Position numbers and translations under genes: made by a program. From assembly GCF_014839805.1 (NCBI RefSeq), contig NC_051134.1:5983170-6047169 (forward strand): a DNA stretch of 64,000 nucleotides, read 5' to 3'. Below, in pieces: positions 32,061-43,908 of the stretch. The DNA comes from Manduca sexta. Lineage: Eukaryota > Arthropoda > Insecta > Lepidoptera > Sphingidae. A model generated the notes under the pieces. The model was not told the origin of the DNA, searched no databases, and saw only the letters and a program-made list of their open reading frames with translations. How positions within the stretch are numbered: the stretch's first letter is position 1; each line of letters opens with the position of its first letter.

Positions 32061-34924
32061 AAATTGTAAATTACAATCAGGATAGATGTCGCGTTTGAAC
32101 GGTCGAAGAAATCCGATTTCAATGACTTATGGATCCAAATGTCAAACGACTGATTGTGGCCGCTTGAAGCCCGAAGAAATGATATCTCTGGTTCACTGAG
32201 TGTACCTCTTTAGGTGCAAGAAGTGCTGAACAAATTCAACACTTCAAATCGACGCTTGAAAGGCAACCATATCTAAGAGTACGTATATTTATATCGATGT
32301 ATCTAAACGACAAACATACCAAAAATAAATTAGTTATGTACACATTTATAATTGCTAGACTTTTGTGCATCGTTTGATCTAGGTTTATTAGCTCTAGAAC
32401 AAGGCTATAACTTCATAAAGTAAACAGTTAAATTGTTAATATTGTTTTTATTAAATTCAAAACTTAAGATAGCTTTACTCAAAAGTTTACTGATTGTCGC
32501 TTAGATGCCGCTGAACCTATCAGAAATGAACACCGAAATTTACAATGGTTTACTAGAGTTAGATAAAAAATAAATTAATTTGACGTGCAAAAGTCATTTT
32601 ATAGTGGTGTTCCTTTGAGAAGGGGTCCATACAAAAATAACTTTACAATTTTTGGTACTCATTGCATATTCATTTACTATTATATGGAAAAAATAAAGAT
32701 ACCTTATTATATGACTCGACGTTTCAAATTTGTTAAGCTATTTTGCGGCTGACTAAACACAAGTTACGAGCCATTATGACAAGTTTTTCACTGTGAGTGT
32801 GAAAGATTGGATACCCCACCCTCTTTCATTCATTTCCAATGATGACGTCATGTTTACATGCGTAAACTACTGCGTCATAAATGTAAATGCCATTAAACAA
32901 TGCGTCACGACGTTGAAGTTATGAAGCTTATGGTTTCCGCCCACTGATATTACTGGCAGACTCAGGACGAATCACACTGTCACCCACGCACCCAACCCCA
33001 AGCTTTTTGGCAGTTGTAAGGACTATACAGACTTTTCAGGCGTCCAAATAACCCTAGCCTTTACGGTCAGGTCAGACCTTTAAGGTCAGCAGGTCACAAT
33101 TCTTTTAGAATATATGTGTATGTCATTGAAGGTCACTTACCATCAGGTTTCGCTGTGAAACTGTAAATTTTGATCACTGCAGTACTGGGTACGAAGGTAT
33201 AACAGTGCTGGATTTCAGCGATAACACTAAATAAAAAATCTGGCTACCAATACAACCCACCAATAAACCTCTTCCCAAATTCCCAAACATCCCAAATTCC
33301 TTCCCACAATCCCATACCTCTTCTGTTCTTCCCACTTTTCTTTCTACCCACGTACCCCTGTTGTCGGTAAGCCGAGGGAATCCAGTATCCTACTCGCGGG
33401 ATTCCTCCGATATTGACAACAGGGGGCCAACAAACAAAATACATCAGATATAAAGGATTAAAAAAAAGTACGCAAATTGAGTATTGACACCTGAACGAGT
33501 CACTATTGAGTTTTTCACTATGTATAATAAGTCTTGAACTCATAAGGCTGTGTGATGAAGGGCCCTAGCCTTACATCATATTATAATCACTAAGTAACAT
33601 CATCCTCTCCAAGTGACGTGACCCGGCCAAGGTTCGAGATAAACTCGTTAAGTATCCCTCCCCTGCACTCCCCCACCACCCCCTCGCCATGCCATTCAGC
33701 CCTCATTATGTAAGACTTCGGTGCACGTAGCCACAACAAGTGCACCGTCGCGATGCTAACGAACCAAAATACGTTGAACTTTAAATATAAACACGATACA
33801 CTATACCAAAGACCTGGTTAAACTGGACATCCAGTTTACGTTAGACCTACGTCAAGTTGTCGTTTAAAGCGTGCGTGGATCAAGGAATGTTGGATGCAGA
33901 TGAAATTACAAAATTGAATTTGCGCTCGGGGAACAAGCTGCGCGGTAAATCCGTGGAGCGGTGCGGGCTGAATCGATGGCAAATGTAATTTGGGCGGGCG
34001 TGAGCGTGTGCAATGTGCGTTAAGTTGGCCCACGAACGCGTGAATGCTGAAACGAGGAACACAAAGCTCAGTCATACAACCGTGCAGTCAGGGTGACAGG
34101 GCTGAGCGACGTCAACAACAATTATTGTAATCCAACTGCCTATCATAATAATCCTAATAATAAAAAAAAATAAGTTAACGACAATGTTTTTAGAGACACC
34201 CAAAACCCGTAGATTCTCATGAAAATACGAACATTGGTAATCCATGTCCTGACTTATATGAGTACATTGTATCCCGGGAAAGTGCTGTAGAACTTTACCA
34301 GAACAGAAATCCTACGGGTTAAGACGCGTGCAAAAGTAGTTTATAAGAATAAGTATAATAACTAAAGTAATGTATCTTAAAGGGGCTTCTATATGTCGGA
34401 TCCATGACTCCGCGCAAGTCTTCCAAAAGGACCACCTTTATGCCGTTATTTTTCGCAGGAAAGATACAGTATAATAGTAAAGATTGGGAATAAAAAAAAA
34501 CTGCCATTTCGCCAATCTCACAGTATGTCAAACAGGAATACTGCCACATAACACTGATATAAGGCCGTGGTACACCAATCCAACTCACATCTCTAGACCC
34601 TACAGCAAACTGTCTCCCTCCGTTAACAACATTAAAATCGATCGATGAATCAACGCGGCCATTTTTGTTGTTGTCAAACTCCAGAGACATTATTCTCGGT
34701 AAACATCCAGAATGAGGTTAGGTTGTCGTCGCGTCAATTTAATAAATTATTGGATTGCACAATATTTGTTATAACGTCAATGCTCTGAGACGCCTGTTGG
34801 TGAGTTTGACAGCGATAGGTATTAGTTGTTTTGCAACTAATTTCATTATATTTGTTAGAAATTACTAGAAATGCAACTAACATTGCTGTTTTCGAAGCCT
34901 ATTTTCTCCATGATGCCAAATGTC
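32061..34924. other. No gene seen; C-rich and LINE-like traces
   Basis: Mostly AT-rich. At 33244-33430 a CCCAAATTCCC-rich block and CTCGGCTTACCGACAACAGG (minus) recall the tandem unit at 43909 (CTCGGCTTAGCGACTGCGGG). At 33650-33700 there is a C-rich run. ORFs at 33244-33543, 33836-34075 and 34319-34690 (minus) show no motif. Confidence 0.4.
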
Positions 34925-35105
34925 CCAAATATAAGCTGGTATTGAAATGAAATGAAATGATTTATTTGAATCTGTAAAATGTTATACATTATTTAGATTC
35001 CGTCAATATTAACTCTACCACCAGTTCGGAAAGCAGTTTTCACCAGAGAAGAACGGGCAAGAAACTCTGGTGTTGCTCTTTTCACTCAGTTTAGGGTAAA
35101 GACTA
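34925..35105 (-). mobile_element. Repeat family E
   Basis: GAAATGAAATGATTTATTTG start (tail side), GATTCCGTCAATATTAACTC, GGAAAGCAGTTTTCACCAGA and AAGAAACTCTGGTGTTGCTC. The best-preserved member of the family. Confidence 0.65.
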
Positions 35106-35677
35106 CAGTACATGATAAAATGAGAAGAGAAAAAAAAGTTTAGAGATTATTGATTTATGAATCGCTAATGTATCTTTAAAACTTGCACAGATTTTTCAGA
35201 ATATCCAAAAGAAATTATCACAAAGTACAAAACCAACTGTTGAAATCATTCCGTATTGAGATATGTGATCACATTTTTGAATAATGACTTCGCCATTGGC
35301 CTTATTGCAAGGCTATAAGGTATATTAATAGTTAATCTTAAAATAACAAGAAAACAATAGGAAACTCCATCATTGTCAATTAAGTTCTGCATAGCCTTAA
35401 TGATTCCACACCCATTAATTATCATCCAGTCGCGGCTAAATCAACTAGTATATCTCTAGTTATCTTATAGCCAATCGGTCGTACTGAATATTGGAATTTT
35501 GACCTTTAACACTAGACATTAGGGTCCTCGTTCAACGAAAGTAGCTATTAGAAGTTCAAAGTAATGTTAAAAGAGTAGGTTACATGTGCGGTTATTAGTA
35601 ATATTTCGATGCTTCTGATGTTATATAAGCCCGAACAATTTACGTATTTATTGTTTTTATCCTTATATATTCAATGT
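35106..35677. other. No gene seen
   Basis: AT-rich DNA; nothing recognised. Confidence 0.45.
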
Positions 35678-35975
35678 TCATTGGTGGTATCTTATATGTG
35701 AGAGTGCGCTTTGGTAGCTACTACTGCAATGTCTATTTCTGCCGCCAAGTAGCAGTGTGAAGTCACCGTTGTGTTCCAGTTTCAAAAACATTGTAGCCAG
35801 TGTCACTACTGGATATAAAAGACTTAACATCTCATGTCTCAGGATGGCGAGCGCAGTGGAATACCAAACAATACTTTGTATTTCAAGGTGTTGGATGGTG
35901 TTTCTCCTGTTTATGGGCGGTCATATCGTTTACCAACAGGCGAACGGCAAACTCGTCTCGTCATTTAATAAAAAA
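35678..35975 (+). mobile_element. Repeat family C
   Basis: ATTGGTGGTATCTTATATGT to TCGTCTCGTCATTTAATAAA, with the CATGTCTCAGGATGGCGAGC core. Short ORFs across it are part of the repeat. Confidence 0.75.
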
Positions 35976-36482
35976 TATTATGGTGTTCTGTGTCAACACA
36001 AAATATATTATGAAAATTTATATTTTGTCTGACTTGAATCACTACCAGCACACACAAATCACAGCCCAATACAACGCCAAACTGGATAGATTTTTAACTA
36101 CTTTTAATGGAAATTCACCGTCAGTTGCCAATCGACAGTCGCTAACACCCACGGAACTGTTACTCATTCGTAATATAATTTTGTCGTTATAACACGTACT
36201 AAAATCTACTTCACACCCACTCATTCGTATAAAATATTATAATTTCGCCGTATTAACACATACTTACGGTATTGATAGAGGTTATGAAACTAATTATTAG
36301 TTACAACAACCATTGTGAGATGCGTCGCGATGGTGCAAGTTACACGACAGTATATATTACTGTTCACAGAAACTTTATATTTAGATTAATTCAGGGCCTA
36401 ATTAACAATTTAATTTGTGATTGACGGCTTTATAATCTATGGGAGTATATGATAATACCAGCTCTGTTTACCATTAATAAAT
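35976..36482. other. No gene seen
   Basis: AT-rich DNA; nothing recognised. Confidence 0.45.
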
Positions 36483-36735
36483 TTATATTTGTTTGTGGTG
36501 AGATATATCCGCCCGGATAGCGACCACCGTACACAACGTGTTAAAACCTGCCAAAGTGGCCCACGTAAGTGTGTCGCGTTCCAGGATCAGCCTGTATATA
36601 TTCGGTTCCAAAAGACGGGCATAATTGTGTCGACTGCCGAGGGGTAATCATCTCTCGTCAATTGACATTCTATTGGACTCCACTCCACTTACCATCAGGT
36701 GCTGTGGAGGCACTTTGCCCTTTATGTACAAAAAT
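36483..36735 (+). mobile_element. Repeat family D, most complete copy
   Basis: GTGGTGAGATATATCCGCCC, GATAGCGACCACCGTACACA, GTAATCATCTCTCGTC, ACTCCACTCCACTTACCATC and CACTTTGCCCTTTATGTACA plus A run. Confidence 0.75.
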
Positions 36736-36759
36736 ACTTTCTCACTGCTTACCAGGGAC

Positions 36760-36915
36760 CTTCTAAAGTAGTAATACTGGGAGGGCTTAGTCCACTAACT
36801 AGCCTAGTGTCTGTTGGCACGCTTTACATACTTTCGAAATTCTTATAGAGAATGGTTTTGTATTTAGGTTTTCTAGCGATCCCATCACCATTTGATTAAT
36901 TTATGACAATACTTT
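36760..36915 (-). mobile_element. SINE family A, degenerate
   Basis: GGGCTTAGTCCACTAACTAG, TTTCGAAATTCTTATAGAG and a TTTTCTAGCGATCCCATCAC segment follow the family A minus-strand order. Confidence 0.5.
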
Positions 36916-37179
36916 AGCTTAAATGGAAATGTTGAAGAATTTCCAAATTCAAAGTTTCCCACGACTTTAGCCTGACTTTGGCAATTTTGCATCAAAAAAT
37001 GAAAAAAACGACGCCGTAGCACGTTGTGTACGAGATACCACCCCGAATGAATAGCGAAATGCGCATCAAAATTTGTTCAAACTTTTATATACGTGCCGAA
37101 CAAATTATGTTTATCTAAATTTACTGTTGTATAACAACATTACACAAATCAAAAAACGCAGTACGTTTCTGAAATATAA

Positions 37180-37545
37180 AAACAGCCCTGCAGTATATAC
37201 CCGCTGCTTGCCACAAGCTTCCCCTATCATGAAAGGTTAATCCTACTAATATTATAAATGCGAAAGTTTGTAAAGATGTATGGACGTATGTTTGTATGTT
37301 TGTTCCTCTTTCACGAAAAAACCACTGAATGGATTTGGAAGAAACTTTACCGTAATATTGGTTGTACATCAGAATAACACATAAGCTACAATTTATAATG
37401 ATTTTATGTAATTTGGTCATAACATACGGGATATATCAAGTATGTCGGAAAAAAATCCCTGAAAACTCCATCACGCGGGCGAACCGCGAACAAATGCTAG
37501 TGTCTAAATACTAACCTAGTACGATTTGGCATCACATATCTAATA
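37180..37545 (-). mobile_element. SINE family A copy split by a Helitron
   Basis: Left part 37180-37240 (ACAGCCCTGCAGTATATACC, CCCTATCATGAAAGGTTA) is the 3' end of family A. After the Helitron, 37501-37545 has CTAACCTAGTACGATTTGGC, corresponding to CTGGCCTAGTGCGGATTGG in other copies. The remainder is lost. Confidence 0.55.
37241..37500 (+). mobile_element. Non-autonomous Helitron, 260 bp
   Basis: A before TCCTACTAATATTATAAATG and T after a CTAG end. Near the 3' end CGCGG and CCGCG form a 5-bp stem around GCGAA, 11 bases before CTAG, the classic Helitron terminator hairpin. Inserted within a SINE A copy. Confidence 0.85.
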
Positions 37546-37820
37546 AAATCCGTTTGCAATATAATCTTAAACATCACGACAACGAAGATACTTTGGAATA
37601 AGCAACATCAAACCCTCACAAAGTTGAATACAAGAGGGATTTCCCTCCATATATCTTAGCGTTACGCGTAATGGCCGCTCCACTGATCTCGGCGCCGGCG
37701 ATGTGGGCGGGCCTTGTCATTTGCAGGCAACGCCAGGCTGCAAGATGTAGGCAACGTGAAGGCTGCAACGTGCCTCTCGTGTCCGTCCTTGGTAAAATTC
37801 TACGTAACATCTCTTACTAA
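37546..37820. other. No gene seen
   Basis: Includes a GC-rich piece (CTCGGCGCCGGCGATGTGGG) at about 37687. No ORF of note. Confidence 0.4.
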
Positions 37821-37973
37821 CAGTGGCGAAGCGTTCGTACAAGACAATTCTATTGCCTTCCCTTCTAGGTTTATTTAGGTTCGTCTTCGTTCTTGTTTTC
37901 TTTAGCAGCGATATGTTAAGGCATTTTTTTTTGTATCCGGTTACCTTTTTAAGAATTACACCCTTCGCCACTA
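37821..37973. mobile_element. Possible small hAT-type MITE, 153 bp
   Basis: CAGTGGCGAAG at the left and its near-perfect inverted partner (minus strand TAGTGGCGAAG) at the right. Possible 8-bp flanks CTTACTAA and CTTATAAA match at six of eight bases. A related GCAGTGACGAAGGGTG occurs alone at 24718. Confidence 0.4.
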
Positions 37974-38029
37974 CTTATAAAAATCCAGGACCGTTTGCTT
38001 ATAAAAATCCGGGATAAAATCTATCTGTT

Positions 38030-38290
38030 CTAATCAGCCCGCATCCATCCACTGTTGAGTATAGGCCTTCTCTATGTCAAACCATTCATCTCTGTATTGT
38101 GCGAGCCTTGGCTGCCCATCGGACTGGTGGCCTGCTTCTACGTAGTAAGGAAGGTATCTACTATGTAGGTAATGAGTAGTCCTTCGCCCGTTTCTCGGGT
38201 TCATACGGCGGTTGCCTTGATCCACCTGCAGTCATTCCGTCTAGCCAAGTATCCCTCAGTTTGGCAATGCGCGTGCCGACGTTTACGACT
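38030..38290 (-). mobile_element. RTE LINE C-terminal fragment
   Basis: Minus strand ends with YRDEWFDIEKAYTQQWMDAG and a stop, the usual last residues of an RTE protein in Lepidoptera. Upstream PRNGRRTTHYL and W..DCRWIKATAV-like readings need frame changes. Confidence 0.7.
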
Positions 38291-38789
38291 ATGGCGCGAC
38301 GCCTTATTAAATTTAATTTGTTTCGAGGCCAAATAAAATTGGGATAAAATGGTGCCTACAATATTTAGTCTATGAGAGTTAACCTGTCAATCGAAATATG
38401 AAAATATTGACAAACACTTCAATTTGATTTGTATATTTAACATATTTCGCAATCTAATATATGACAAGTGACACTTCATAATTAGTAATCACACCTTTAA
38501 TTAGTGAAACATTAAGCACAAATTATGACATTTGTGTACAAAACCAGCTCATAACTCTTCGACACTAGTTCAGTATTAGCATACGTCTGTTTGACATATT
38601 ACAAATGTCAGTTGCTCTGTGTTAATTAACCACTTGAAATCAATACTAATGTTTGGAATTGCGTCGGTTTGTGAGTTTGGTTATTAGAAGTATAAGCCGT
38701 CTCAAGTAAATACGGTTTTGTGCTAGAAATTTTATAAATTCCCTATTTTTCATTATTCTTATTAATAGCAGCAGCATATAAGGGCTCGA

Positions 38790-39026
38790 CAAAGTGACCC
38801 AACTGCACCTTACGTTAAGTAGAGTAGGGTCCAAAAGAATATCGCCTGGGGACAGATGATTACCCCTCGAAATTCGACGCAATTATACCAGCCTGTTGGA
38901 ACTGGGTATACACAGACTGATGCCGAAACGCGACACACTTACGTGGGCCACTATGGCGGGTTTTAACACCTTGTTTACGATGTTCGCTATCCGGGCGGAT
39001 ATAAAATATATCCTACCACCAGTAAA
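38790..39026 (-). mobile_element. Repeat family D
   Basis: TTACGTGGGCCACTATGGCG, TGTTCGCTATCCGGGCGGAT and ATCCTACCACCAGTAAAACT, the reverse complement of the 36483 unit. Confidence 0.75.
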
Positions 39027-39649
39027 ACTCTAAATTGCGATCATACAATTTGCGTAGCGAATGAAAACACCAATCTTTTCCTTATAAATCATCAAACGTA
39101 TGCTCACTATAACACATCAGTGAAAACGACCATGCCCTAAGACTTGTGCTCAACCTAATCCCATCTGCTTAGTCATAACACAAAATCCCATAGATTAAGT
39201 AAAACAAAGTCGTCTACTAAACTAGTATCACAATGTGCGCACTTTGGGGTCTCAGGTTGCTTATTAAAAGGTCACATCATCATATTAGATTTAATACTTT
39301 GAAGTGTTTGATTAAGTACAAGTATCTTGTTTTCCTGGGTCAGTAACGAGTATATTACAACGTATTATAAACTTAACCTAACTCAATCTAACAGGCCTTG
39401 AATATTTTTTTTTTTTTTTTTTTTTTATAACAGATCACCAAAGTACACTGCACCTGTATTAATATTGCTGCAATTCTACCCCGGTATTCTTTACGCAAGT
39501 TTTTTCTTATTTATTTATTATTTTACATATTATATTTACAAGTTGACGTTGTGAAGACCCTACGAATTATCTGTCAATTAGATATAAATTTTGACAGTTA
39601 TCTCCAGTATAACAGTATCGATAGTTAGCGATCGTAAATTTATGTCGAG
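39027..39649. other. No gene seen
   Basis: AT-rich DNA with a run of about 21 T at 39406-39426. Confidence 0.5.
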
Positions 39650-39870
39650 ATTATTGCCGCTGAGGACTCTTCCAGACAAGAGTGTCTCCACCAGTCTACG
39701 CTAGACTTGTATCTTTGAAATTCTTAAGGAGAACTCTGAGGTATGCAGATATCCTCACGATGTTTACCTTCACGGCTAGAGCGAGCTATAATTAACGATG
39801 AATACAACAAAAAGTCAGAGGTGTCTGCACGGGATTGAACGTGAAATGTCCACTTCAACAGTCTACGCGA
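39650..39870 (-). mobile_element. SINE family A, degenerate
   Basis: CCACCAGTCTACGCTAGAC, AAATTCTTAAGGAGAACTC, ATCCTCACGATGTTTACCTT and GGTGTCTGCACGGGATTGAA keep the family order. Confidence 0.6.
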
Positions 39871-40367
39871 GCCTGAAATGTTCAAGCTGGTCTTCGGACT
39901 ATTTTGATGAGATAGGATATGAATTCCACAAAACTTATCAAGGTGTAATGTTTAGTGCTATGTAATTAAGCAGTAGAATCCAAAATACATAAATGGTTTG
40001 TCTTCTTCTAATGTGTTCTCCTAAAGGGCAGAGGTATGGTGAGTGTGGAATTAGAATGGTTTGAAGATCTACTTTAAACAAATGGCCAAATATAAAAACT
40101 GAAGAATTTCCCTTTCTAATACTTAAAAAAATGCATTAGTTACGCCCCTGCCTACCCTCAGAACCTTAACCTTACATATTAAAAATACCATCCCGGATAA
40201 CTCATTGTTAAATTATTTCTCAACTGATCAAGCGGCGATTGTCGGGCATACTAGACGCGGCGCTAGCGCACGAAATGTGAAGGACCAGTCACTGCGCCGC
40301 TCTCCGGTTCTTGGAAAAGGGCGTTGGTTTTATTGTAGGACAACGCTGGGCTTTTATCCCTAATTTG
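39871..40367. other. No gene seen
   Basis: Includes a GC-rich piece near 40235-40310. No recognised repeat. Confidence 0.4.
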
Positions 40368-40450
40368 TATACTAATATAATTACAAAAGTTTTGATGTTC
40401 AGATGTTAGCTGATGTAAACATCAAAACTACTGAACGAATAAATTGTGAG
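40368..40450 (+). mobile_element. Helitron 5'-end fragment with hairpin (tentative)
   Basis: TATACTAATATAATTACAAA and CTACTGAACGAATAAA resemble the starts of the other Helitrons. AGTTTTGATGTT (40388-40399) and AACATCAAAACT (40418-40429) form a perfect 12-bp inverted repeat. No CTAG end found. Confidence 0.35.
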
Positions 40451-40488
40451 ACAGAGGACGTATCCCCATAAAGTAATATAACGCATAC

Positions 40489-40650
40489 TTTATTATTTGA
40501 ACTAATTTTGAAAAGTGCAACAGTAGAGTTTCTTACCCGTACTGTCTAGTATAACCTGCTTTACGAACATATTGTAGAGTTAAAATAGACAGAATCTACG
40601 TAATGTTTAACGTTTAAGGATTCAAATATATTATTTTATCTAAATTAAAT
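40489..40650 (+). mobile_element. Repeat family E, degenerate
   Basis: GTGCAACAGTAGAGTTTCTT, CCTGCTTTACGAACA, ATAGACAGAATCTACGTAAT in the family order. Confidence 0.5.
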
Positions 40651-41520
40651 CCGCGAAAGAAAATAAGAATTTTATGCCCGGAAAGGTCTTATTGGCCACG
40701 AGCAAACATATTATTTTCATACCTAAATGAAGAGAGAAGACCGCTTGATTGATACGCCTGCCCAATGATCATTTTGAATGACATGCTGCGTGGCTGATGA
40801 TTGAAGGCAGTAGTGGCCTTAACGAGCGCGGCTCGGAGCAGATCTTTGCGAAGCTCGTCACATGATTGCCGAATAAGCGTAATATTTTACTGTGTTTCCC
40901 TTGCAAGCACCAGGCCCTTAAGCTGTTGTCCTATTCACTACCTCAGAAGGTCGTTACTACTCAGAAGATAAGTGTCTACTTCTTCATATTTGAGTAAATG
41001 CTATTAATCAATTTCAATACAACAAGGCCAAATATTTATCAAAATATTCTCTGTGTGATTGTCACTGGTTAAATCCTTCTAAATTTAGTACTTATGGAAA
41101 GGGTAATCGAAACCTTAGATCAATCATATTTTCAATATATATCTCTTTGTGACGTGTCCTAGATACCCTTAAAGTATATTCCAGCCTTTCTTAAACAGAT
41201 TCTTTTCATTTGAAATATCTGAAACCATTCAAAACTCGACCGTAAATCTAGTACAATAGAGTGAAAAATGGTTTTCTTCTGTCCTGCTATTGTTGGTGCA
41301 GTATAAAGGAATTTAGCATCTATTCCTGTGTATATAACATCGTGTTTAGATTGTGGAGTGTGATTGAGGTCAGTGTAACGATCCTTAGGGCAACAGGTCT
41401 TTAGAACAGCCGGCGGTCTACATTACGTTCCTTATGTACTGAAATAAATAATTTCTATGAATAGATAAACACACATTAAGTCTTGCTTATAAAATTTCGG
41501 AAAGCTATGCTTAGTTACAC
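40651..41520. other. No gene seen
   Basis: AT-rich DNA; nothing recognised. Confidence 0.45.
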
Positions 41521-41685
41521 ACAAATTTACTCGATCAGCTTAAATCAAAACCCGCCATCTTGCCTCTTAATAAGGATTAAACTAGGAACCCGTGATGTTT
41601 TTGAGAACTATTTAAGCAATTCTTAACTACCTTTTAACGCTAGCAAGGTGGCGGGTTTTGTTTTAAACTGATAGAGTAAATTTGT
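41521..41685. mobile_element. Foldback MITE, 165 bp, 43-nt arms
   Basis: Left arm 41521-41563 and right arm 41643-41685 are inverted copies with 39 of 43 bases matching. The ends read ACAAATTTACTC and the inner part of each arm holds AAAACCCGCCA. The middle 79 bases have no ORF. I could not fix a target duplication, so the superfamily is open. Confidence 0.75.
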
Positions 41686-42234
41686 ATAGACTAAAAATGA
41701 CAACTTTATACATACAACAGACAATTTTAACTAGTTTGTGTTGTACTTTATACTAAGACTAAATTTTATCTGGTGATTGAAAAATCAGCCCTAAATCATT
41801 TAAAATAAAGTCAGGAGGATCCTATGCCGTTTCGGGGGCATATCGTTGCTATTACGGGCATTCTAATTGAAGGACTTCCTCCTAATTTCAAAGAGATGGT
41901 TTCGCTTCCGTAAACGGAATCAGGGCCCTTGGCCTCAATCAAAGATGAGTTTACAATTTCGTCACTTCCATCCTTATGACAAATAACTTAGGGTACAAAG
42001 TGCCGATCAAGATATTCACTAGTTAAATATAAGCATCAAATCTTCAAATCTTTTGCAATTCGCGAAATATCACTCGTAACCATTACGATGGCAATAAGAC
42101 AATTGCTGGCTAATTTTCAAACGTGACTCGTGAAGTTTGGTCATGATGACGATGCTATTTGACAGCCTACAAACTCAGTGGATTAAATCGGGTTTCTAAT
42201 AATAATGAATTGGTTAGATTCTCGCACTAACAGA
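41686..42234. other. No gene seen
   Basis: TCTAATTGAAGGAC at 41861-41874 recurs at 44461-44474, otherwise nothing shared. Confidence 0.4.
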
Positions 42235-42380
42235 CGTTTTTAAAACGATCCCAATCTCAATCTTTAATCCGACTCAATTGAAGCAATCCAAATGAGTCAT
42301 TTGCAAACATGTAGAAAAAAGCTTTGCTCTGATTGATCCGTTTTTGAAATAGATCGAAAAGGGATTGTGCATTAAAAATG
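42235..42380 (+). mobile_element. Repeat family F
   Basis: GATCCCAATCTCAATCTTTA, AATCCAAATGAGTCATTTG, TTGCTCTGATTGATCCGTTT and AAAAATGGCAGTAAG match 62600-62765 and the reverse of 16180-16420. Confidence 0.55.
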
Positions 42381-42572
42381 GCAGTAAGATAAATCAAATG
42401 TAATGTTTTGTGAGAGCTAATGTCTAATAAAGCAAGCGCTATAACACGTTATTTAAAGCTAATATTTTAGGGACACAATTTTTTATTAAATAGCCAGATT
42501 TTGAATACAATACTGGGCTTAAAGGAAAGGACTATATTAAGATATCTGAAAATATCAACATACTCAAGCCAT

Positions 42573-42945
42573 AGTAACTGTCTTGGTGGCATAGTTGTAT
42601 AGCGTGCTCGATACTACACGCTCTGCAGTCCCGGGTTCGAATCTTGCGTCAGCTAAATATTGGGTTTTTGTGTTCAGCACTATCCCGGAGTCTATAATTT
42701 GTGCCCAGTAAGGCGATAGGCTCGCCCCGATCATGGGTAAAACACATGGCGAAAATTGGGTGCTCTAGTTGCACATAAACTAAGACTCGCCAAGTCTCAC
42801 TGCTCAGTAATAAAATGCGTGCCACTGCTGATCCTGACTTACAGGAGTTGTAGTGGTGGATGTGAGGGCGGGATAGTCTTTAGTTGCACCTCTACGTGGG
42901 AAAGGTAGCCCTTTGGAATAAAGGCGCGATCGGTACTTGTATGTT
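42573..42945 (+). mobile_element. SINE family B head with a different, longer 3' part
   Basis: Head CTTGGTGGCATAGTTGTATA, B box GGTTCGAATCTT, body to GATCATGGGTAAAACACATG as in family B. From about 42780 it continues with ACTCGCCAAGTCTCACTGCT and TAGTGGTGGATGTGAGGGC, ending AATAAAGGCGCGATCGGTAC, instead of the usual ATGTATG tail. The same 3' part occurs alone at 52069-52215. Confidence 0.65.
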
Positions 42946-43320
42946 TTGTTTTTCATCTCTAAAAATAGAATTGATTCCCAGAAATCAAAAATCAAAGTGT
43001 GTACTGCGTAGATATTGAAAGTGGTTCAATTATCGTGGCGGCTCACAAACACAATATATTAACACAGCACGACCGTCTGTTTGTTCAGATACATCAATAT
43101 TTGCCTGTATTGATGCATTCACGGAGATTTGTTCGGCAAATTGGTCTTTTCGTTGTTATTTAACGTTGTTCTTTGTGTGTGGTGCTAAATAATTCGGCTG
43201 GGAAATATTTAACAATTCGTTTGTAGTACATTAAGACCAGCTTTAGCATATTTGAATTAGAATTCCTTTTATTCTAGACATATCTATCTTTAACTTAAAA
43301 TTAACGCAAATATCTGTTTA
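42946..43320. other. No gene seen
   Basis: Nothing recognised. Confidence 0.4.
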
Positions 43321-43612
43321 TTATTATTATTTTTTTAATGGCTTGCCATTCGCCTGATGGTAAGCGATACGAGCGCCCATACACAGTAGAAACACCATCC
43401 AATACCTTGAATTCCAAAATATTGTTTGGTATTCCACTGCGCTCGTAATCCTGAGGCATGAGATGTTAGGTCTTATTATGTCCAGTTACACAGGGTACAA
43501 TGTTCTACAAACCGGAACAAAACAGCGACTACACACCGCTGCTTGGCGGCAAAAATAGATATTGCAGCAGTACCAACCCAGACAGAATCTCACGTATGAG
43601 AGACCAACCACC
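43321..43612 (-). mobile_element. Repeat family C
   Basis: TTATTATTATTTTTTTAATG start (tail side), GCCTGATGGTAAGCGATACG, TTTGGTATTCCACTGCGCTC, ending CGTATGAGAGACCAACCACC. Confidence 0.75.
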
Positions 43613-43908
43613 GATTATTAAAGATTACTTATTCACACATCAAAAATGTTTTAGGAAGGTCTACAACAATCACATCAAACGCAGATTATATCGATAGTTG
43701 CAATAATCGTTTTAAAATAACATAATTGTCATCTCGGAAACCGCATAGACCTTGTGCGACCAAAATGGTGTGTAAACATCTTCCGTATTAACCATTTCCT
43801 TGTAACGGGTGATTTAAATCTTTCTTATAAAATTTGGATGTTTATTAGATGTAAACGGTTTCTTTTTCGTTCTGGACCCCGCAGACAACACCAGAGGAAA
43901 CCTGAACC

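Noticed and set aside
33244..33543. 99-codon minus-strand frame
   Set aside because: Reads through a purine-rich repeat-like block (GGGAATTTGGGA) and part of a motif shared with 44054; probably repeat-derived.
35757..36192. Overlapping 91- and 130-codon frames
   Set aside because: They read through a family C repeat copy; similar short frames occur in other copies (11978, 51090).
40765..40785. TGATCATTTTGAATG resembling the bantam microRNA
   Set aside because: The seed and following bases do not match bantam as I remember it, and no flanking hairpin is seen.
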